Positions 37,738-46,244 of a stretch of 64,000 nucleotides of DNA are shown here, piece after piece. The position numbers and the translations under genes were made by a program. The stretch is taken from assembly GCA_024970065.1 (NCBI GenBank), contig CP103908.1, positions 1,488,001 to 1,552,000 on the forward strand, written 5' to 3'. This DNA is from Pediococcus acidilactici (lineage in GTDB: Bacteria > Bacillota > Bacilli > Lactobacillales > Lactobacillaceae). The notes under the pieces are model-generated. The model saw only the letters and a list, made by a program, of their open reading frames with translations, made no database searches and was not told the origin of the DNA. Position 1 is the first letter of the stretch, and every line of letters begins with the position of its first letter.

Positions 37738-37778
37738 AAAAAAAGACCGGAAAAAGCAATTGTCCGCTTTTCCGATCT
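37738..37778 (-). terminator. Terminator of the XRE regulator gene
   Basis: Arms AGATCGGAAAAGC and GCTTTTTCCGGTCT pair around an 8-base loop, followed by seven U on the minus strand. Confidence 0.88.
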
Positions 37779-37841
37779 AATTTCACACGTAATTTACAAT
37801 TTAATTACTAAGGCACGAGTAGCTTCTCCGACTTTGCACTA

Positions 37842-38192
37842 CTAACCGTTGCTTTTAGGTTGTAACAATTCAATAATGTCGATAATATTCTTAGATAACT
37901 CTTCTGCTTCTAACTCATTCATATCTTCTAAAATACGCATTAACTTAGTTAAATATAATCCCCGATGCTGCTGACGGTTTTCATTGACCTGCAAAAGTTC
38001 GACGGTGTTTAAGCCCAATGCAGCCGCAATTGCTTCAATATTCTTCCAACTAATGTTTTGGTTATCGGTTCTTTCAATTCGCGAAATGAAGTTGACTGAT
38101 AAATCACTTTTTTCAGCTAATTCTTCTTGAGTTAAGCCGCTCTCCTTACGAACTTGTTTAATTAATTTTCCAATATTTATATTTGCACTCAT
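37842..38192 (-). CDS. XRE-family helix-turn-helix regulator
   Basis: The 116-residue protein has a Cro/C1-type HTH at residues 8-63 (IGKLIKQVRKESGLTQEELAEKS followed by the recognition helix SVNFISRIER), and a short helical C-terminal half that probably dimerises. It could act on neighbouring genes or itself. GAGG precedes the ATG. It is separated from the NatAB genes by a terminator, so it is transcribed alone. Confidence 0.85.
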   Translation of the reverse strand: MSANINIGKLIKQVRKESGLTQEELAEKSDLSVNFISRIERTDNQNISWKNIEAIAAALGLNTVELLQVNENRQQHRGLYLTKLMRILEDMNELEAEELSKNIIDIIELLQPKSNG

Positions 38193-38974
38193 ATTGCACC
38201 TCGCGTCTTGTTATAAGTCGACAATAAAGGTTTTTTACCCCGTTGATAACAAAATATAGTCAATTAGGTGATGTATATATATTATTACAAACGAAAAAAG
38301 TTCGCGATTTTACCGCCTCAAAACCCCGAACTTTACCAAAATATTAACCTTTTACCATTCGATTCCGAACGATTTACGCCTACCAAAATTAATGTATCGT
38401 TTATTAAACTTTTTACCATTTTACTCCTGATAAAAAATAATTTCCAGTAGCCCGTAACCTTTAAAAAAACAAGTTAATTTATCCTTTTCCCATTCTTAAA
38501 AGCAGCCCCCAAATTATCTTCAACGTTGATTTAATGGGATTTCGCGCCGGTTCCTAAATTCGAGCACGTAACTTAAATTTGTCGCCAAGCTTGGTTAAGA
38601 AGTTTTCAAAACCATTATCCAACTTTTAAAATAACAATATTTGCACACACAAGCCGCATAGGCAGTTATTCAACTTTTTTTACATACCTACCTTTATTTT
38701 TCATTACCAAAAGTTTTATTTTCAGCACTAATTCAACAATCATAGTCCTAATTTCCGATCTTTATAAATCCAATTTAAATCACTGTACAGTTTATTATAC
38801 GTGCATATATTAACACAAAGATAAGCACTTTATAGTGTTAAAACAAGTTCGAATTTATTACCATTCTGCCCTGGTACTTCAACCGTTACCCAAGTTGGTT
38901 AATCGTGTTTAGGGTTGGTTATGGGCTAAAACTTTAAATCAAACAACTTTAGAGTTTGTAAATCTAAAGTAAAC
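38193..38974. other. Gene-free AT-rich interval
   Basis: About 780 bp with frequent stops in all frames and no ribosome site leading a convincing reading frame. Small hairpins are seen (CTTTAGA / TCTAAAG at about 38949-38971; AGCACTTTATAGTGTT near 38823). It may be the remnant of deleted accessory genes or contain unannotated small RNAs; I see nothing definite. Confidence 0.5.
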
Positions 38975-39012
38975 AAAAAAGACGAGTCCAGAAATTCTGA
39001 ATTCGTCTTTTA
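38975..39012 (-). terminator. Terminator of the surface-protein gene
   Basis: Arms AAAAGACGA and TCGTCTTTT, with inner CAGAA / TTCTG pairing, followed by six U on the minus strand. Confidence 0.88.
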
Positions 39013-39042
39013 ATATGTTTGTAATCTTTAAAAAGCGATTAT

Positions 39043-41055
39043 CTAGTTTTTACGTTGTTTCTTAACCAAGCCAACTACCGCCAATAGACTTAACATTGCT
39101 AAGCCAATTACGCTAAGCAAAGTTGTGGATTGTTTCTTTTCATTTGTTTGTGGCAAAGTCTTGGCAGATGCTTGGTTAGAACGAGTTTGGCCGTTCGCAC
39201 GATCTTGTGGCGCAAACACAGCATTGGATTGGGCACCAGCATTATCGTTGTTAATACCACCATTAGGATCAACGATTGCTCCACCGTTTTGTTGGTTGTT
39301 AGTGTCGGTTGCTTGCCCATTGTTTACAGCAGCGCCGTTGCCATTAGCGTGCTTTCCATTATCTACATCATTTGCATTTGATGAATTGTTGCCGGCATTA
39401 TCCTTACCATCATTTTGGCTTGGTTGATTGCTGTCAGCATTGTTTTTTCCGTTATTTTGGTCTGGCTTATTACTGTCAGCATCGTTTTTGCCATCATTTT
39501 GGTCTGCCTTATTACTGTCAGCATTGTCTTTGCCATCATTTTGATCCGGCTTATTACTGTCAGCATCGTTTTTGCCATCATTTTGGTCCGGCTTATTGTT
39601 GTCAGCATCGTTTTTGCCATCATTTTGGTCCGGCTTATTGTTGTCAGTATCGTTTTTGCCATCATTTTGGTCCGGCTTATTGTTGTTGGTATCATTCTTG
39701 CCATCATTCTGACCTGAATTATTGCTATGAGAGTCGTCTTTATCGTTGTTTGGTTGATTATCGTCGTTTGTAACTAACGTATACGTCTCTGCTTTGTCAC
39801 TACCGTTTTTATTGAGGAAGTCTTCAATTTCATCATAAGTATAAACCTTTCCCGTACTTCCAACCCTCCATTTTTGGTCTTGTTTATACCCTATATAAAA
39901 ATCTGCACCTGGGTTAACCGGACCAATCTTAACACTCTTTAAATAGTCGCAATAAGATAAATCCATAACTCTATCAATGCGAAGCCCACTCACATCTAAG
40001 TCTTCAATACTTGAACCATCAAACATGCCTATATACTCATGAGTACCATGAACGCCGTTGATTTGTGCAGTTTTCCAACTACTTAAATCTAACTTAGTTA
40101 AGCTAGCAGTGTCTTGAAACATATTACCAAAATCTTCTACTTTAGATACGTCCCAGCCCGTAACATTCAATTTGCTTAATGAGGTACAATCAGCAAACGT
40201 ATACACCATATCAGTGACTTGACTAGTATTCCAATTCGAAAGATCCAAATCATTTAAACTCGTGTCACCCATGAAGATGGAGTTCAAGTTTTTCAAGTGA
40301 CTTGTATCCCATTTTTCAATTCCTTCAATTGTTTTTAATTGTGGGTTTATTGAAAAGTCAATAGTATCTAAGTCTTCTCCAAAGTGTAATTTGTCTGCAT
40401 TTACAATTCTTGTTAGGTTATCGTAACCGCCAAAATATCTTTCCGTATACGATGGCATCGTATCCCAATAAACGTCACCATCAAACTGAATAACATTTAC
40501 ATCTTTTTTGTTCCACTCTTTGTCACCGTATACCATGTCTAGATGACCACTATTTAGATGTAAAGTTCCTTGGTTATCAAGGGTCCAATTTACCGTACCT
40601 ACTGTACCGGAATCTTTTTTACTGTCTTGCACACTTTTTGTGGATTCCTTAGTTACATCATTATTCTTTATATCCTTTTGGCTATTTTCAGAACTTTGAG
40701 CTGTAGATTCATTTATATCTTTCTTATCATCCACAACCGCATTTTTTGTAGTTTGGCTATCTTTTTCAGTCGACTTATCCACTACTGGTGTTGAGACTGT
40801 GCTACTACTTGGAGCTGACGAGTTAGCTGCTGCATTTGATGCCGTACTAGCCACTTTTGCAGCACTACTATCCACTTTAACAGCCGTGCTCGCTGCGGCC
40901 GGTGTGGTTTCTTGAACTTGTTCAGTTTGTGGGGCTTGTGCTGGAGCGTTAGCCGTTGCGACTTCATCGGCGTTCGCACTTGCCACGCTACCAGCTGTTG
41001 CCATTCCCCCGGCAACGATTGCTGCAACAAGCCATTTTTTACCACTCTTATACAT
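39043..41055 (-). CDS. BspA-like repeat surface protein with LPQTxE anchor
   Basis: The 670-residue reading has, in order: a KxYKxGKxW-type signal peptide (MYKSGKKWLVAAIVAGG), an Ala/Thr/Ser-rich spacer to about 150, BspA/DUF285 leucine-rich-like repeats at about 230-370 (LNDLDLSNWNTSQVTDM, LSKLNVTGWDVSKVEDF, LTKLDLSSWKT), a stalk of 14-residue Asp/Asn/Lys/Gln repeats (KPDQNDGKNDADNN, about seven full units), and a sortase signal LPQTNE with hydrophobic segment and basic tail. This suggests a wall-anchored adhesin. The family signal normally begins several residues earlier, but the upstream ATG at 41079 is followed at once by TAA, so the gene may be silenced or depend on reinitiation at 41055. 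Confidence 0.85.
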   Translation of the reverse strand: MYKSGKKWLVAAIVAGGMATAGSVASANADEVATANAPAQAPQTEQVQETTPAAASTAVKVDSSAAKVASTASNAAANSSAPSSSTVSTPVVDKSTEKDSQTTKNAVVDDKKDINESTAQSSENSQKDIKNNDVTKESTKSVQDSKKDSGTVGTVNWTLDNQGTLHLNSGHLDMVYGDKEWNKKDVNVIQFDGDVYWDTMPSYTERYFGGYDNLTRIVNADKLHFGEDLDTIDFSINPQLKTIEGIEKWDTSHLKNLNSIFMGDTSLNDLDLSNWNTSQVTDMVYTFADCTSLSKLNVTGWDVSKVEDFGNMFQDTASLTKLDLSSWKTAQINGVHGTHEYIGMFDGSSIEDLDVSGLRIDRVMDLSYCDYLKSVKIGPVNPGADFYIGYKQDQKWRVGSTGKVYTYDEIEDFLNKNGSDKAETYTLVTNDDNQPNNDKDDSHSNNSGQNDGKNDTNNNKPDQNDGKNDTDNNKPDQNDGKNDADNNKPDQNDGKNDADSNKPDQNDGKDNADSNKADQNDGKNDADSNKPDQNNGKNNADSNQPSQNDGKDNAGNNSSNANDVDNGKHANGNGAAVNNGQATDTNNQQNGGAIVDPNGGINNDNAGAQSNAVFAPQDRANGQTRSNQASAKTLPQTNEKKQSTTLLSVIGLAMLSLLAVVGLVKKQRKN
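39382..39712. repeat. 42-bp tandem repeats encoding the stalk
   Basis: About eight degenerate 42-bp units, each coding a 14-residue block around DQNDGKNDADN. Neighbouring units differ by a few bases. Units near 39580-39670 are almost identical, so slippage or recombination could change their number. Confidence 0.9.
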
Positions 41056-41073
41056 CTTAAAACGCTTTTTAGT

Positions 41074-41092
41074 TTACATAAACCTACTCCTT
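41074..41092 (-). promoter_or_regulatory. Ribosome site and ATG-TAA ahead of the surface protein
   Basis: AAGGAG (41087-41092) is seven bases before ATG (41077-41079), whose next codon is TAA (41074-41076). In frame after that come codons for T K K R F K and then MYKSGKKW. This is the pattern of an intact signal peptide start (M-K-T-K-K-R-F-K-M-Y-K) with codon 2 changed from AAA to TAA. No other ribosome site lies within 20 bases of the ATG at 41055. Confidence 0.75.
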
Positions 41093-41159
41093 AATATGTA
41101 TTAATTAATCCTCTTACTCATACCTCTAAAGTGTAACTCTTGTGTAATAGCATTTCAAT

Positions 41160-41188
41160 ATTATATTCATATAAATAAAGTGTATAAA
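41160..41188 (-). promoter_or_regulatory. Likely surface-protein promoter
   Basis: A -10 TATAAT (41160-41165) and -35 TTTATA (41183-41188) are 17 bp apart in AT-rich sequence, so chance matches are possible. Confidence 0.4.
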
Positions 41189-41199
41189 ATAGTACAAAA

Positions 41200-41732
41200 A
41201 ACTAACAAAATTCATCCCTAAAAATCTAAAAATTTTCAGTATTCAGATCGATGAACTATGATTTTACGATGATATTTAGGTAACCATGCACTAGATTAAA
41301 ATTTAGTGCATTAATAAAATTCGTTCCAAAATAATACATATTTTTTCACTCTACCTATATGAATATAAAAACATTAGTGATAACATTTTATAGTGTCTGC
41401 GGTACTAATACCCCAAAAATTTTATTAAGGAGGGAAAAGCTAACCCAGAGCGTAAGCAGTTGCCATTTTCGTCAAGGTGTTTACGCGCTAAGAAATCAAC
41501 TACTGGTCGACCCCACCTTTTTAAGAAATCAATCATCTTATCCAAATCCATTTTTTAGTGTTTAAATTCATTGGCTACTAGGAAATGAATTTTTTTATGT
41601 TTTTTTAAAGGCCCTTATATTAATTCACGGTTGAGGTCTTAAAAACGTACGGTCCGAGCTAAGTAGTTAAAGTATCGGGGACGGTCGTCAAAATACTTAT
41701 TTAAATAAAAATACTACGGAGGAGTTTAAGGA
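41200..41732. other. Intergenic interval with opposed weak signals
   Basis: No confident gene. On the minus strand a 48-codon frame (41405-41551, MDLDKMIDFLKRWGRP start) reads like protein but lacks a ribosome site. On the plus strand a terminator at 41564-41596 has no gene before it; an AAGGAGG at 41427-41433 is not followed by a start codon. A short inverted repeat AAGTAT / ATACTT encloses GACGGTCGTC just before the next operon. Confidence 0.4.
41564..41596 (+). terminator. Orphan plus-strand terminator
   Basis: Arms AAATTCATT and AATGAATTT around an 11-base loop with seven T after it. No plus-strand gene precedes it, so it may end a small RNA or be a relic. Confidence 0.6.
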
Positions 41733-42185
41733 ATGAATTTTATTAAACAACATAAGTGGATCGCCATCATTGTCGCAATCATAATCGTTGTTGCTGGTGG
41801 TTACCGCTACGCTAACCGTGGTCAATACGCCATCCAAAATAAAGTCATGACGGTTGGAATGCGAGCTGATGGTGAAGTGGCCTATGACAAATCCGCCAAA
41901 GCCATTTTTAAGCCTGACCATAGCGTAAAGTTTATAGGCAATAAAAACGGAATGGACGAATTTGGCAAAGTTAAATGGTCTGCTAAAGGAAGCGAAGTTT
42001 TCTTAAAGAGCTGGGGAGTTCGTTTAGCAACCATCGACACGGCTCATAAAGTAACTTTTAAAGGTCATCCCGCATACCGAGCAAATATTGATTTGAAGAA
42101 GGTTCTATCAAGCGCTGGTTACGATGATGCTAGCGACCTGGTTGACGATGACTACAGTGTGACGCTCTACTTTGTCTTAAAATAA
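41733..42185 (+). CDS. Membrane-anchored extracytoplasmic protein, unknown
   Basis: I do not recognise this family. The 150-residue product has a short basic start, one membrane segment (about 9-23) and an external domain of about 120 residues rich in Lys and Asp, with no cysteines. No cleavage site is obvious, so it is probably a type II anchored protein. GGAGGAG precedes the ATG. It lies 15 bp before a second anchored protein with a similar N-terminus; the two form an operon ending in a terminator. Confidence 0.75.
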   Translation: MNFIKQHKWIAIIVAIIIVVAGGYRYANRGQYAIQNKVMTVGMRADGEVAYDKSAKAIFKPDHSVKFIGNKNGMDEFGKVKWSAKGSEVFLKSWGVRLATIDTAHKVTFKGHPAYRANIDLKKVLSSAGYDDASDLVDDDYSVTLYFVLK

Positions 42186-42200
42186 TTAAAGGAGATTAAA

Positions 42201-43397
42201 ATGGATAAATTTAAAGCATTCATTACCCAAAACAAAAAATTAGTGTACGGCGTAATCGCCATCCTTATCATTGCCGTAGGTGCAAAAATGGGATACGACT
42301 ACCACAGTAATAACATTATTTCCCGAATTGAAGTAAAATTCTCCGGTTATAATGGACATGGTTACGCACAGATCAGTAATAGCGAATCCGTAAACAAGTA
42401 TATGACTCGGCGTGTTTTGGAAAAAAATCATATTAAAAAGGACATAATTAATAAGATTGTGGACCACCCTACTGCCTTCGATTACGACATGCTTTCTTCG
42501 GAAGACCAATACAAAATTCAATCCTCAATGGAGGACCTTTCCTCAACTAGGTTAGAATTCAAGGGAAAATCAAGCGACCTTAAAAATGGCGATAAGGTTA
42601 CCGTAACTTTTAAAAACAGCAACTCTGAGCTACCTTTCCGCGACGGTAAAAAGACTTTCATGGTTAAGGGCTTGAAGAAAACTACCAAAGTTTCCTCTAA
42701 CAAAGTTTTTAACCAACTCAAAATAAAGGCGCTTGGAATTAATGGCAAGGGACAAGTTGCACTTGCTAGCAAAAATTCCGACCTAATCGATAGCAACATC
42801 AAGGTAAAAAATAACGGACACCTCAGCAACGGCGACGTTGTTTCACTCACGTTGCCAAAAGCTGCCTTCAAAGATGATAGCGGCAAGCACCAGTACACTG
42901 GTTCTAGAACGTTTAAATATAAGATTTCCGGTCTAATCGATAGCAAATCAATTACTAACATCGACGATATCACCGATGCTACCGATACCGTTATGAATGA
43001 CTATACGGACGATAAGCGCATACTTGATGATAAATACACATCTAAGTTTGTGAACCTATACGTGACCCCGTATAACGAAAACGAAGATGAATACTATGAT
43101 GACGACGACACTAGCGAAGTTTCAAGCAAAGTAGAAGTTGCGGATGCTTCTGAAAGCAGCAGTTCTTCCAGCAACAAACTATCCATCGTTGCCATTTACA
43201 ACGTCATCGCTCCAGATGCAGACGATGACGACGATCCCGAAAACGTTGCTGTTCAGGTGGACAATCTTTCACTGAAGGACGGCAAATTGAACATCAAGGA
43301 TAAGAAGATCACGTCTAGCGATAATATTTCGACCCTTAGCGATTCAATTAAAACTTACGAACGTAACCTAGAAGTTTCCGGACTTAAATTAAAATAA
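42201..43397 (+). CDS. Membrane-anchored protein with duplicated GxNGxGxA modules
   Basis: The 398-residue product has an N-terminal membrane segment (about 14-30) and two related external modules: one from IEVKFSGYNGHGYAQIS to LKNGDKVTVTF...FMVKGL, the other from LKIKALGINGKGQVALA to LSNGDVVSLTL...FKYKISGL. Similar modules occur, to my memory, in zinc-ribbon or TcaA-like envelope proteins of Firmicutes. The C-terminal third holds Asp- and Ser-rich low-complexity stretches and a third domain. No enzyme motif or anchor is visible. It likely works with the preceding protein at the cell surface. Confidence 0.75.
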   Translation: MDKFKAFITQNKKLVYGVIAILIIAVGAKMGYDYHSNNIISRIEVKFSGYNGHGYAQISNSESVNKYMTRRVLEKNHIKKDIINKIVDHPTAFDYDMLSSEDQYKIQSSMEDLSSTRLEFKGKSSDLKNGDKVTVTFKNSNSELPFRDGKKTFMVKGLKKTTKVSSNKVFNQLKIKALGINGKGQVALASKNSDLIDSNIKVKNNGHLSNGDVVSLTLPKAAFKDDSGKHQYTGSRTFKYKISGLIDSKSITNIDDITDATDTVMNDYTDDKRILDDKYTSKFVNLYVTPYNENEDEYYDDDDTSEVSSKVEVADASESSSSSSNKLSIVAIYNVIAPDADDDDDPENVAVQVDNLSLKDGKLNIKDKKITSSDNISTLSDSIKTYERNLEVSGLKLK

Positions 43398-43407
43398 GCA
43401 ATTGTAA

Positions 43408-43449
43408 AAAAATGGGCGTTTCAGAAAAATCTGAAACGTCCATTTTATT
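43408..43449 (+). terminator. Terminator of the membrane-protein pair
   Basis: A 15-bp stem (AAATGGGCGTTTCAG / CTGAAACGTCCATTT) with an A-rich loop and T-rich tail. Confidence 0.9.
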
Positions 43450-43510
43450 ATGTACCGGGAAATTATTTCCCTTATTAGAGCACTGAGTCGATCTACAATT
43501 CATACCAAAT

Positions 43511-43543
43511 AAAAAAACTTACCGCAATATTTTAACAGTAAGC
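43511..43543 (-). terminator. Terminator after rex
   Basis: A stem of about ten pairs including G-U (CTTACTGT / GCGGTAAG) is followed by seven U on the minus strand, ending the tsaB-rimI-tsaD-hydrolase-rex operon. Confidence 0.75.
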
Positions 43544-43555
43544 TCTTTTGCGTGG

Positions 43556-44200
43556 TTAATCTAATTCTTCGATTTCCCGACGGTTGATTCCATAGATTAA
43601 TGATTGTAATTCTACAGAAAGGTCCACGTCTTGCACAATTACCTTTTCCGGTACGCTTAACGGCACCGTGGTAAAGTTCAAAATTCCTTGAACCCCAGCT
43701 TCTAAAAGCTGTTCCGTAATTTCTTGTGCTTTTTCTGCGGGAACCGCGAGGATTGCAACCGTAATTTGTTGTTCCTCAATCTGTTCCTTCAAGTCCTTAA
43801 TATCGTAAACCGGAACTTGGTTTTGAACCGTGTTCACTAGTTCAGGATTAATATCAAACGCCGCGGTAATCCGCGCATTACCAACCCGGTGGAACTTGAA
43901 GTTTAATAAAGCGCGTCCTAGATTTCCGACCCCAACTAAGGCAACGTTTGCGTTAATATCCTGTCTCAACGCGTCGTCAAACAGTTCCAAAAGTTTTTGG
44001 ACATCATAACCGTATCCGCGTCGGCCCATTTGTCCAAAGTAAGAAAAGTCCCGCCGAATGGTCGCTGCGTCAATTTGCAAATATTCCGCCAGCATTGCTG
44101 ATGAAACTTTTTCTACTTTTTGGTCTGATAATCGCCGCAAATAGCGGTAATACAAGGGTAACCGACGGGTGGTCGGAATTGAAAGTTTAAAATTAGCCAT
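43556..44200 (-). CDS. rex: Redox-sensing transcriptional repressor Rex
   Basis: The 214-residue protein has an N-terminal winged helix (PTTRRLPLYYRYLRRL and ATIRRDFSYFG) and a C-terminal Rossmann domain with GVGNLGRALL (about 90-99). Rex binds DNA when NADH/NAD+ is low and represses fermentation and anaerobic genes. The ATG at 44200 follows GTGGAGAA; an upstream in-frame start 24 bases away lies in the preceding intergenic gap with no ribosome site. It is the last gene of a long operon. Confidence 0.95.
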   Translation of the reverse strand: MANFKLSIPTTRRLPLYYRYLRRLSDQKVEKVSSAMLAEYLQIDAATIRRDFSYFGQMGRRGYGYDVQKLLELFDDALRQDINANVALVGVGNLGRALLNFKFHRVGNARITAAFDINPELVNTVQNQVPVYDIKDLKEQIEEQQITVAILAVPAEKAQEITEQLLEAGVQGILNFTTVPLSVPEKVIVQDVDLSVELQSLIYGINRREIEELD

Positions 44201-44213
44201 TTCTCCACATCCT

Positions 44214-45191
44214 CTACTGAACAACTTTTAATATTTCATCGCGCATCGCCAAGTGAACCTTTTCGTCCTCGACGTAGTCATGTAACACCACGAGGCCATG
44301 CTTATTTTGATTGTTAAAGGCAATTAAGCCAGTTGGGCTGCTGCCATAAAAGACATCCCGATTTTCTTTGAACCGGCACCATCCGAGGGATTGACCATCG
44401 ACGTCAATCTTTTTGATTCCGTCAAACAACTGCGGATCAAGAATTTCTTTTCCTTGGTAACTACCCCGGTTGATCATCATTTCGGTGAAAACCGTTAGAT
44501 CATTTAATGTCGAGAATAATCCAGCGTGCCCGCTTTCTCCATTTAACAACAATCCTAGCTGATCTTCAACCTGTCCTTGAATTTGTCCCCGCTTAGGATC
44601 ATTTCGGGTAGGAACAAACCGCATCTTTGGTCGGTTGAGGTTAAACCCACTGTTGGTCATCGCTAACGGATACAAGATTTTATCCTGCACCGCCCGGTCA
44701 ATGGATCCGTCCACCGTCCGGATGATAATTCCTAGAAGGGCAAAATTTAACGGAGAAACCTGCACGTGGTCGCCAGGTGTAAAATCTGTGTCCACCATGT
44801 AAAGGGCGTTGATAAATTCAATGCCGGTCAACCGGTACATTCCCGGAATTTCTACCGGAATCCCACTAGTGTGCGTTAATAGGTGCAACACTTGAATGTC
44901 CGGGTTAGAAAAGCCTGGTAGGTATTTTTTAATCGGATCCTTCAAACGAACTTCTTGAATGGCTAGCAGTTGAAAAATCCGCGTCGTGGTCGCAATTACT
45001 TCGGTCATTGAACCCACGTCGTAAATCATCGAAGGGTCAAGACACACATTACCTTCTTTACCACCCTGCACGCCTTCGTAACGGCTTTCAATTTCGTTTG
45101 GTAAAATGAAGCTATACGAAGCCCCGTTAATATAGTGTTGTTGAATTCCTTTTTCAATCACCTGATGAATCTGGTGCATTTGCTCAGTCAT
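44214..45191 (-). CDS. Beta-lactamase-fold protein lacking catalytic residues
   Basis: The 325-residue protein matches serine hydrolases of the class C beta-lactamase/DD-peptidase fold, including LLTHTSGIP. The active-site SxxK is SMTE (GSMTEVIATTTR), so the general-base Lys is Glu. The YxN region reads VSPLNF, losing the Tyr, and the usual HTG triad region reads YGSSPTGL. All three motifs are thus altered, so it is probably a non-enzymatic relative that binds a peptide or wall ligand. No signal peptide is seen. The ATG at 45191 has GAGG eight bases upstream. It sits between tsaD and rex, 15 bp after tsaD. Confidence 0.82.
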   Translation of the reverse strand: MTEQMHQIHQVIEKGIQQHYINGASYSFILPNEIESRYEGVQGGKEGNVCLDPSMIYDVGSMTEVIATTTRIFQLLAIQEVRLKDPIKKYLPGFSNPDIQVLHLLTHTSGIPVEIPGMYRLTGIEFINALYMVDTDFTPGDHVQVSPLNFALLGIIIRTVDGSIDRAVQDKILYPLAMTNSGFNLNRPKMRFVPTRNDPKRGQIQGQVEDQLGLLLNGESGHAGLFSTLNDLTVFTEMMINRGSYQGKEILDPQLFDGIKKIDVDGQSLGWCRFKENRDVFYGSSPTGLIAFNNQNKHGLVVLHDYVEDEKVHLAMRDEILKVVQ

Positions 45192-45206
45192 TTTTGCCAC
45201 CTCTTT

Positions 45207-46244
45207 TTATTTAATCGCGCCCGGTTCCCAGTCAAATTCCAGACTCGGATCGGCGTTAAGCGTCAAATCGGCAAACACTCCGTGACGCATCAGCATTTCG
45301 CCGGCTGCCCCAATCATCGCGCCGTTATCGCCGCAAAGTTTCAAAGGCGCCTTGACGAAGTCTAAATCAGTAAATTGGGCATTGAGTTGTTGATCTAAGG
45401 CATCCCGTAAGCCCCGGTTTGCGGCAACGCCCCCCGCTAAGATCAATTGTTTGATTTCCAAAGCCTTGCAGGCCCGAATCGTCTTTGCCACGATCACGTC
45501 CACCACGCTTTGTTGAAAACTAGCTGCCAAGTCCGCTTTACTTAGTTCTTCGTGTACTTGGTCCGCATGGTGCACCGTGTTGATAAACGCGCTCTTTAAC
45601 CCGCTAAAACTAAAGTCGAAGTTGTCATCGTGCTCCATTGCACGGGGAAAATGGAAGGTGTCTTGCCCTTGGTGTGCTAGCTCATCAATTGCTTTGCCAG
45701 CAGGGTACTTTAAGCCCATTACCCTTCCTACTTTATCATAAGCTTCTCCAGCCGCGTCGTCACGTGTTTCGCCAATAATTTTAAATTCGTTTTCCGCCGC
45801 CATGTACACCAATTCGGTGTGCCCGCCAGAAACCAGGAGGGCTAACGCTGGGAACTTAATTGGTTTAACAAACCGCGCCGCGTAGATATGTCCCATCATA
45901 TGGTTAACCGGGATTAATGGCAAATGATTTGCAAACGCGAAGGCCTTCGCCGCGGAAACTCCCACTAAAAGGGCCCCCACTAGTCCGGGTCCATAGGTGA
46001 CTGCTACGGCAGTCAAATCTGTAGTTTGCACCTGCGCCTGCTTTAAGGCCTGGTCAATGCATAGGGTGATTTGTTCAATGTGGTGTCTGCTAGCCACTTC
46101 CGGAACCACCCCGCCAAACCGCTGGTGACTGTCAATTTGGGTGGCAATGATGTTTGATAAAATGGTGTCCCCATTTTTAATAACCGCTACGCTTGTTTCA
46201 TCGCAGCTGGATTCAATTGCTAATATTAAACTATCTTGTTCCAC
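45207..46244 (-). CDS. tsaD: tRNA N6-adenosine threonylcarbamoyltransferase
   Basis: The 345-residue protein transfers threonylcarbamoyl to A37 of ANN-decoding tRNAs together with TsaB and TsaE. It has the metal-binding HMMGHIYAA, the ASKHA nucleotide-binding segments [12 protein letters not shown] and [10 protein letters not shown], and a C-terminal [14 protein letters not shown] start follows GGGGAGG. It overlaps the rimI 3' end. The order tsaB-rimI-tsaD is standard in Firmicutes. Confidence 0.96.
   Translation of the reverse strand: MEQDSLILAIESSCDETSVAVIKNGDTILSNIIATQIDSHQRFGGVVPEVASRHHIEQITLCIDQALKQAQVQTTDLTAVAVTYGPGLVGALLVGVSAAKAFAFANHLPLIPVNHMMGHIYAARFVKPIKFPALALLVSGGHTELVYMAAENEFKIIGETRDDAAGEAYDKVGRVMGLKYPAGKAIDELAHQGQDTFHFPRAMEHDDNFDFSFSGLKSAFINTVHHADQVHEELSKADLAASFQQSVVDVIVAKTIRACKALEIKQLILAGGVAANRGLRDALDQQLNAQFTDLDFVKAPLKLCGDNGAMIGAAGEMLMRHGVFADLTLNADPSLEFDWEPGAIK

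Noticed and set aside
38268-38450. 60-codon plus-strand frame starting MMYIYYYKRKK
   Set aside because: No ribosome site, extreme AT bias and no neighbour in the same direction; more likely chance.
39382-39712. Regular repeats that could be taken for a CRISPR array
   Set aside because: Repeats are contiguous, without unique spacers, and stay in frame within a protein gene.
39363-39773. Several long open frames on both strands across the surface-protein stalk
   Set aside because: They come from the 42-bp repeat having no stops in other frames; their products are simple periodic repeats.
41427-41565. Plus-strand AAGGAGG followed by an open stretch to the orphan terminator
   Set aside because: No ATG, GTG or TTG lies at usable distance after the ribosome-like site.
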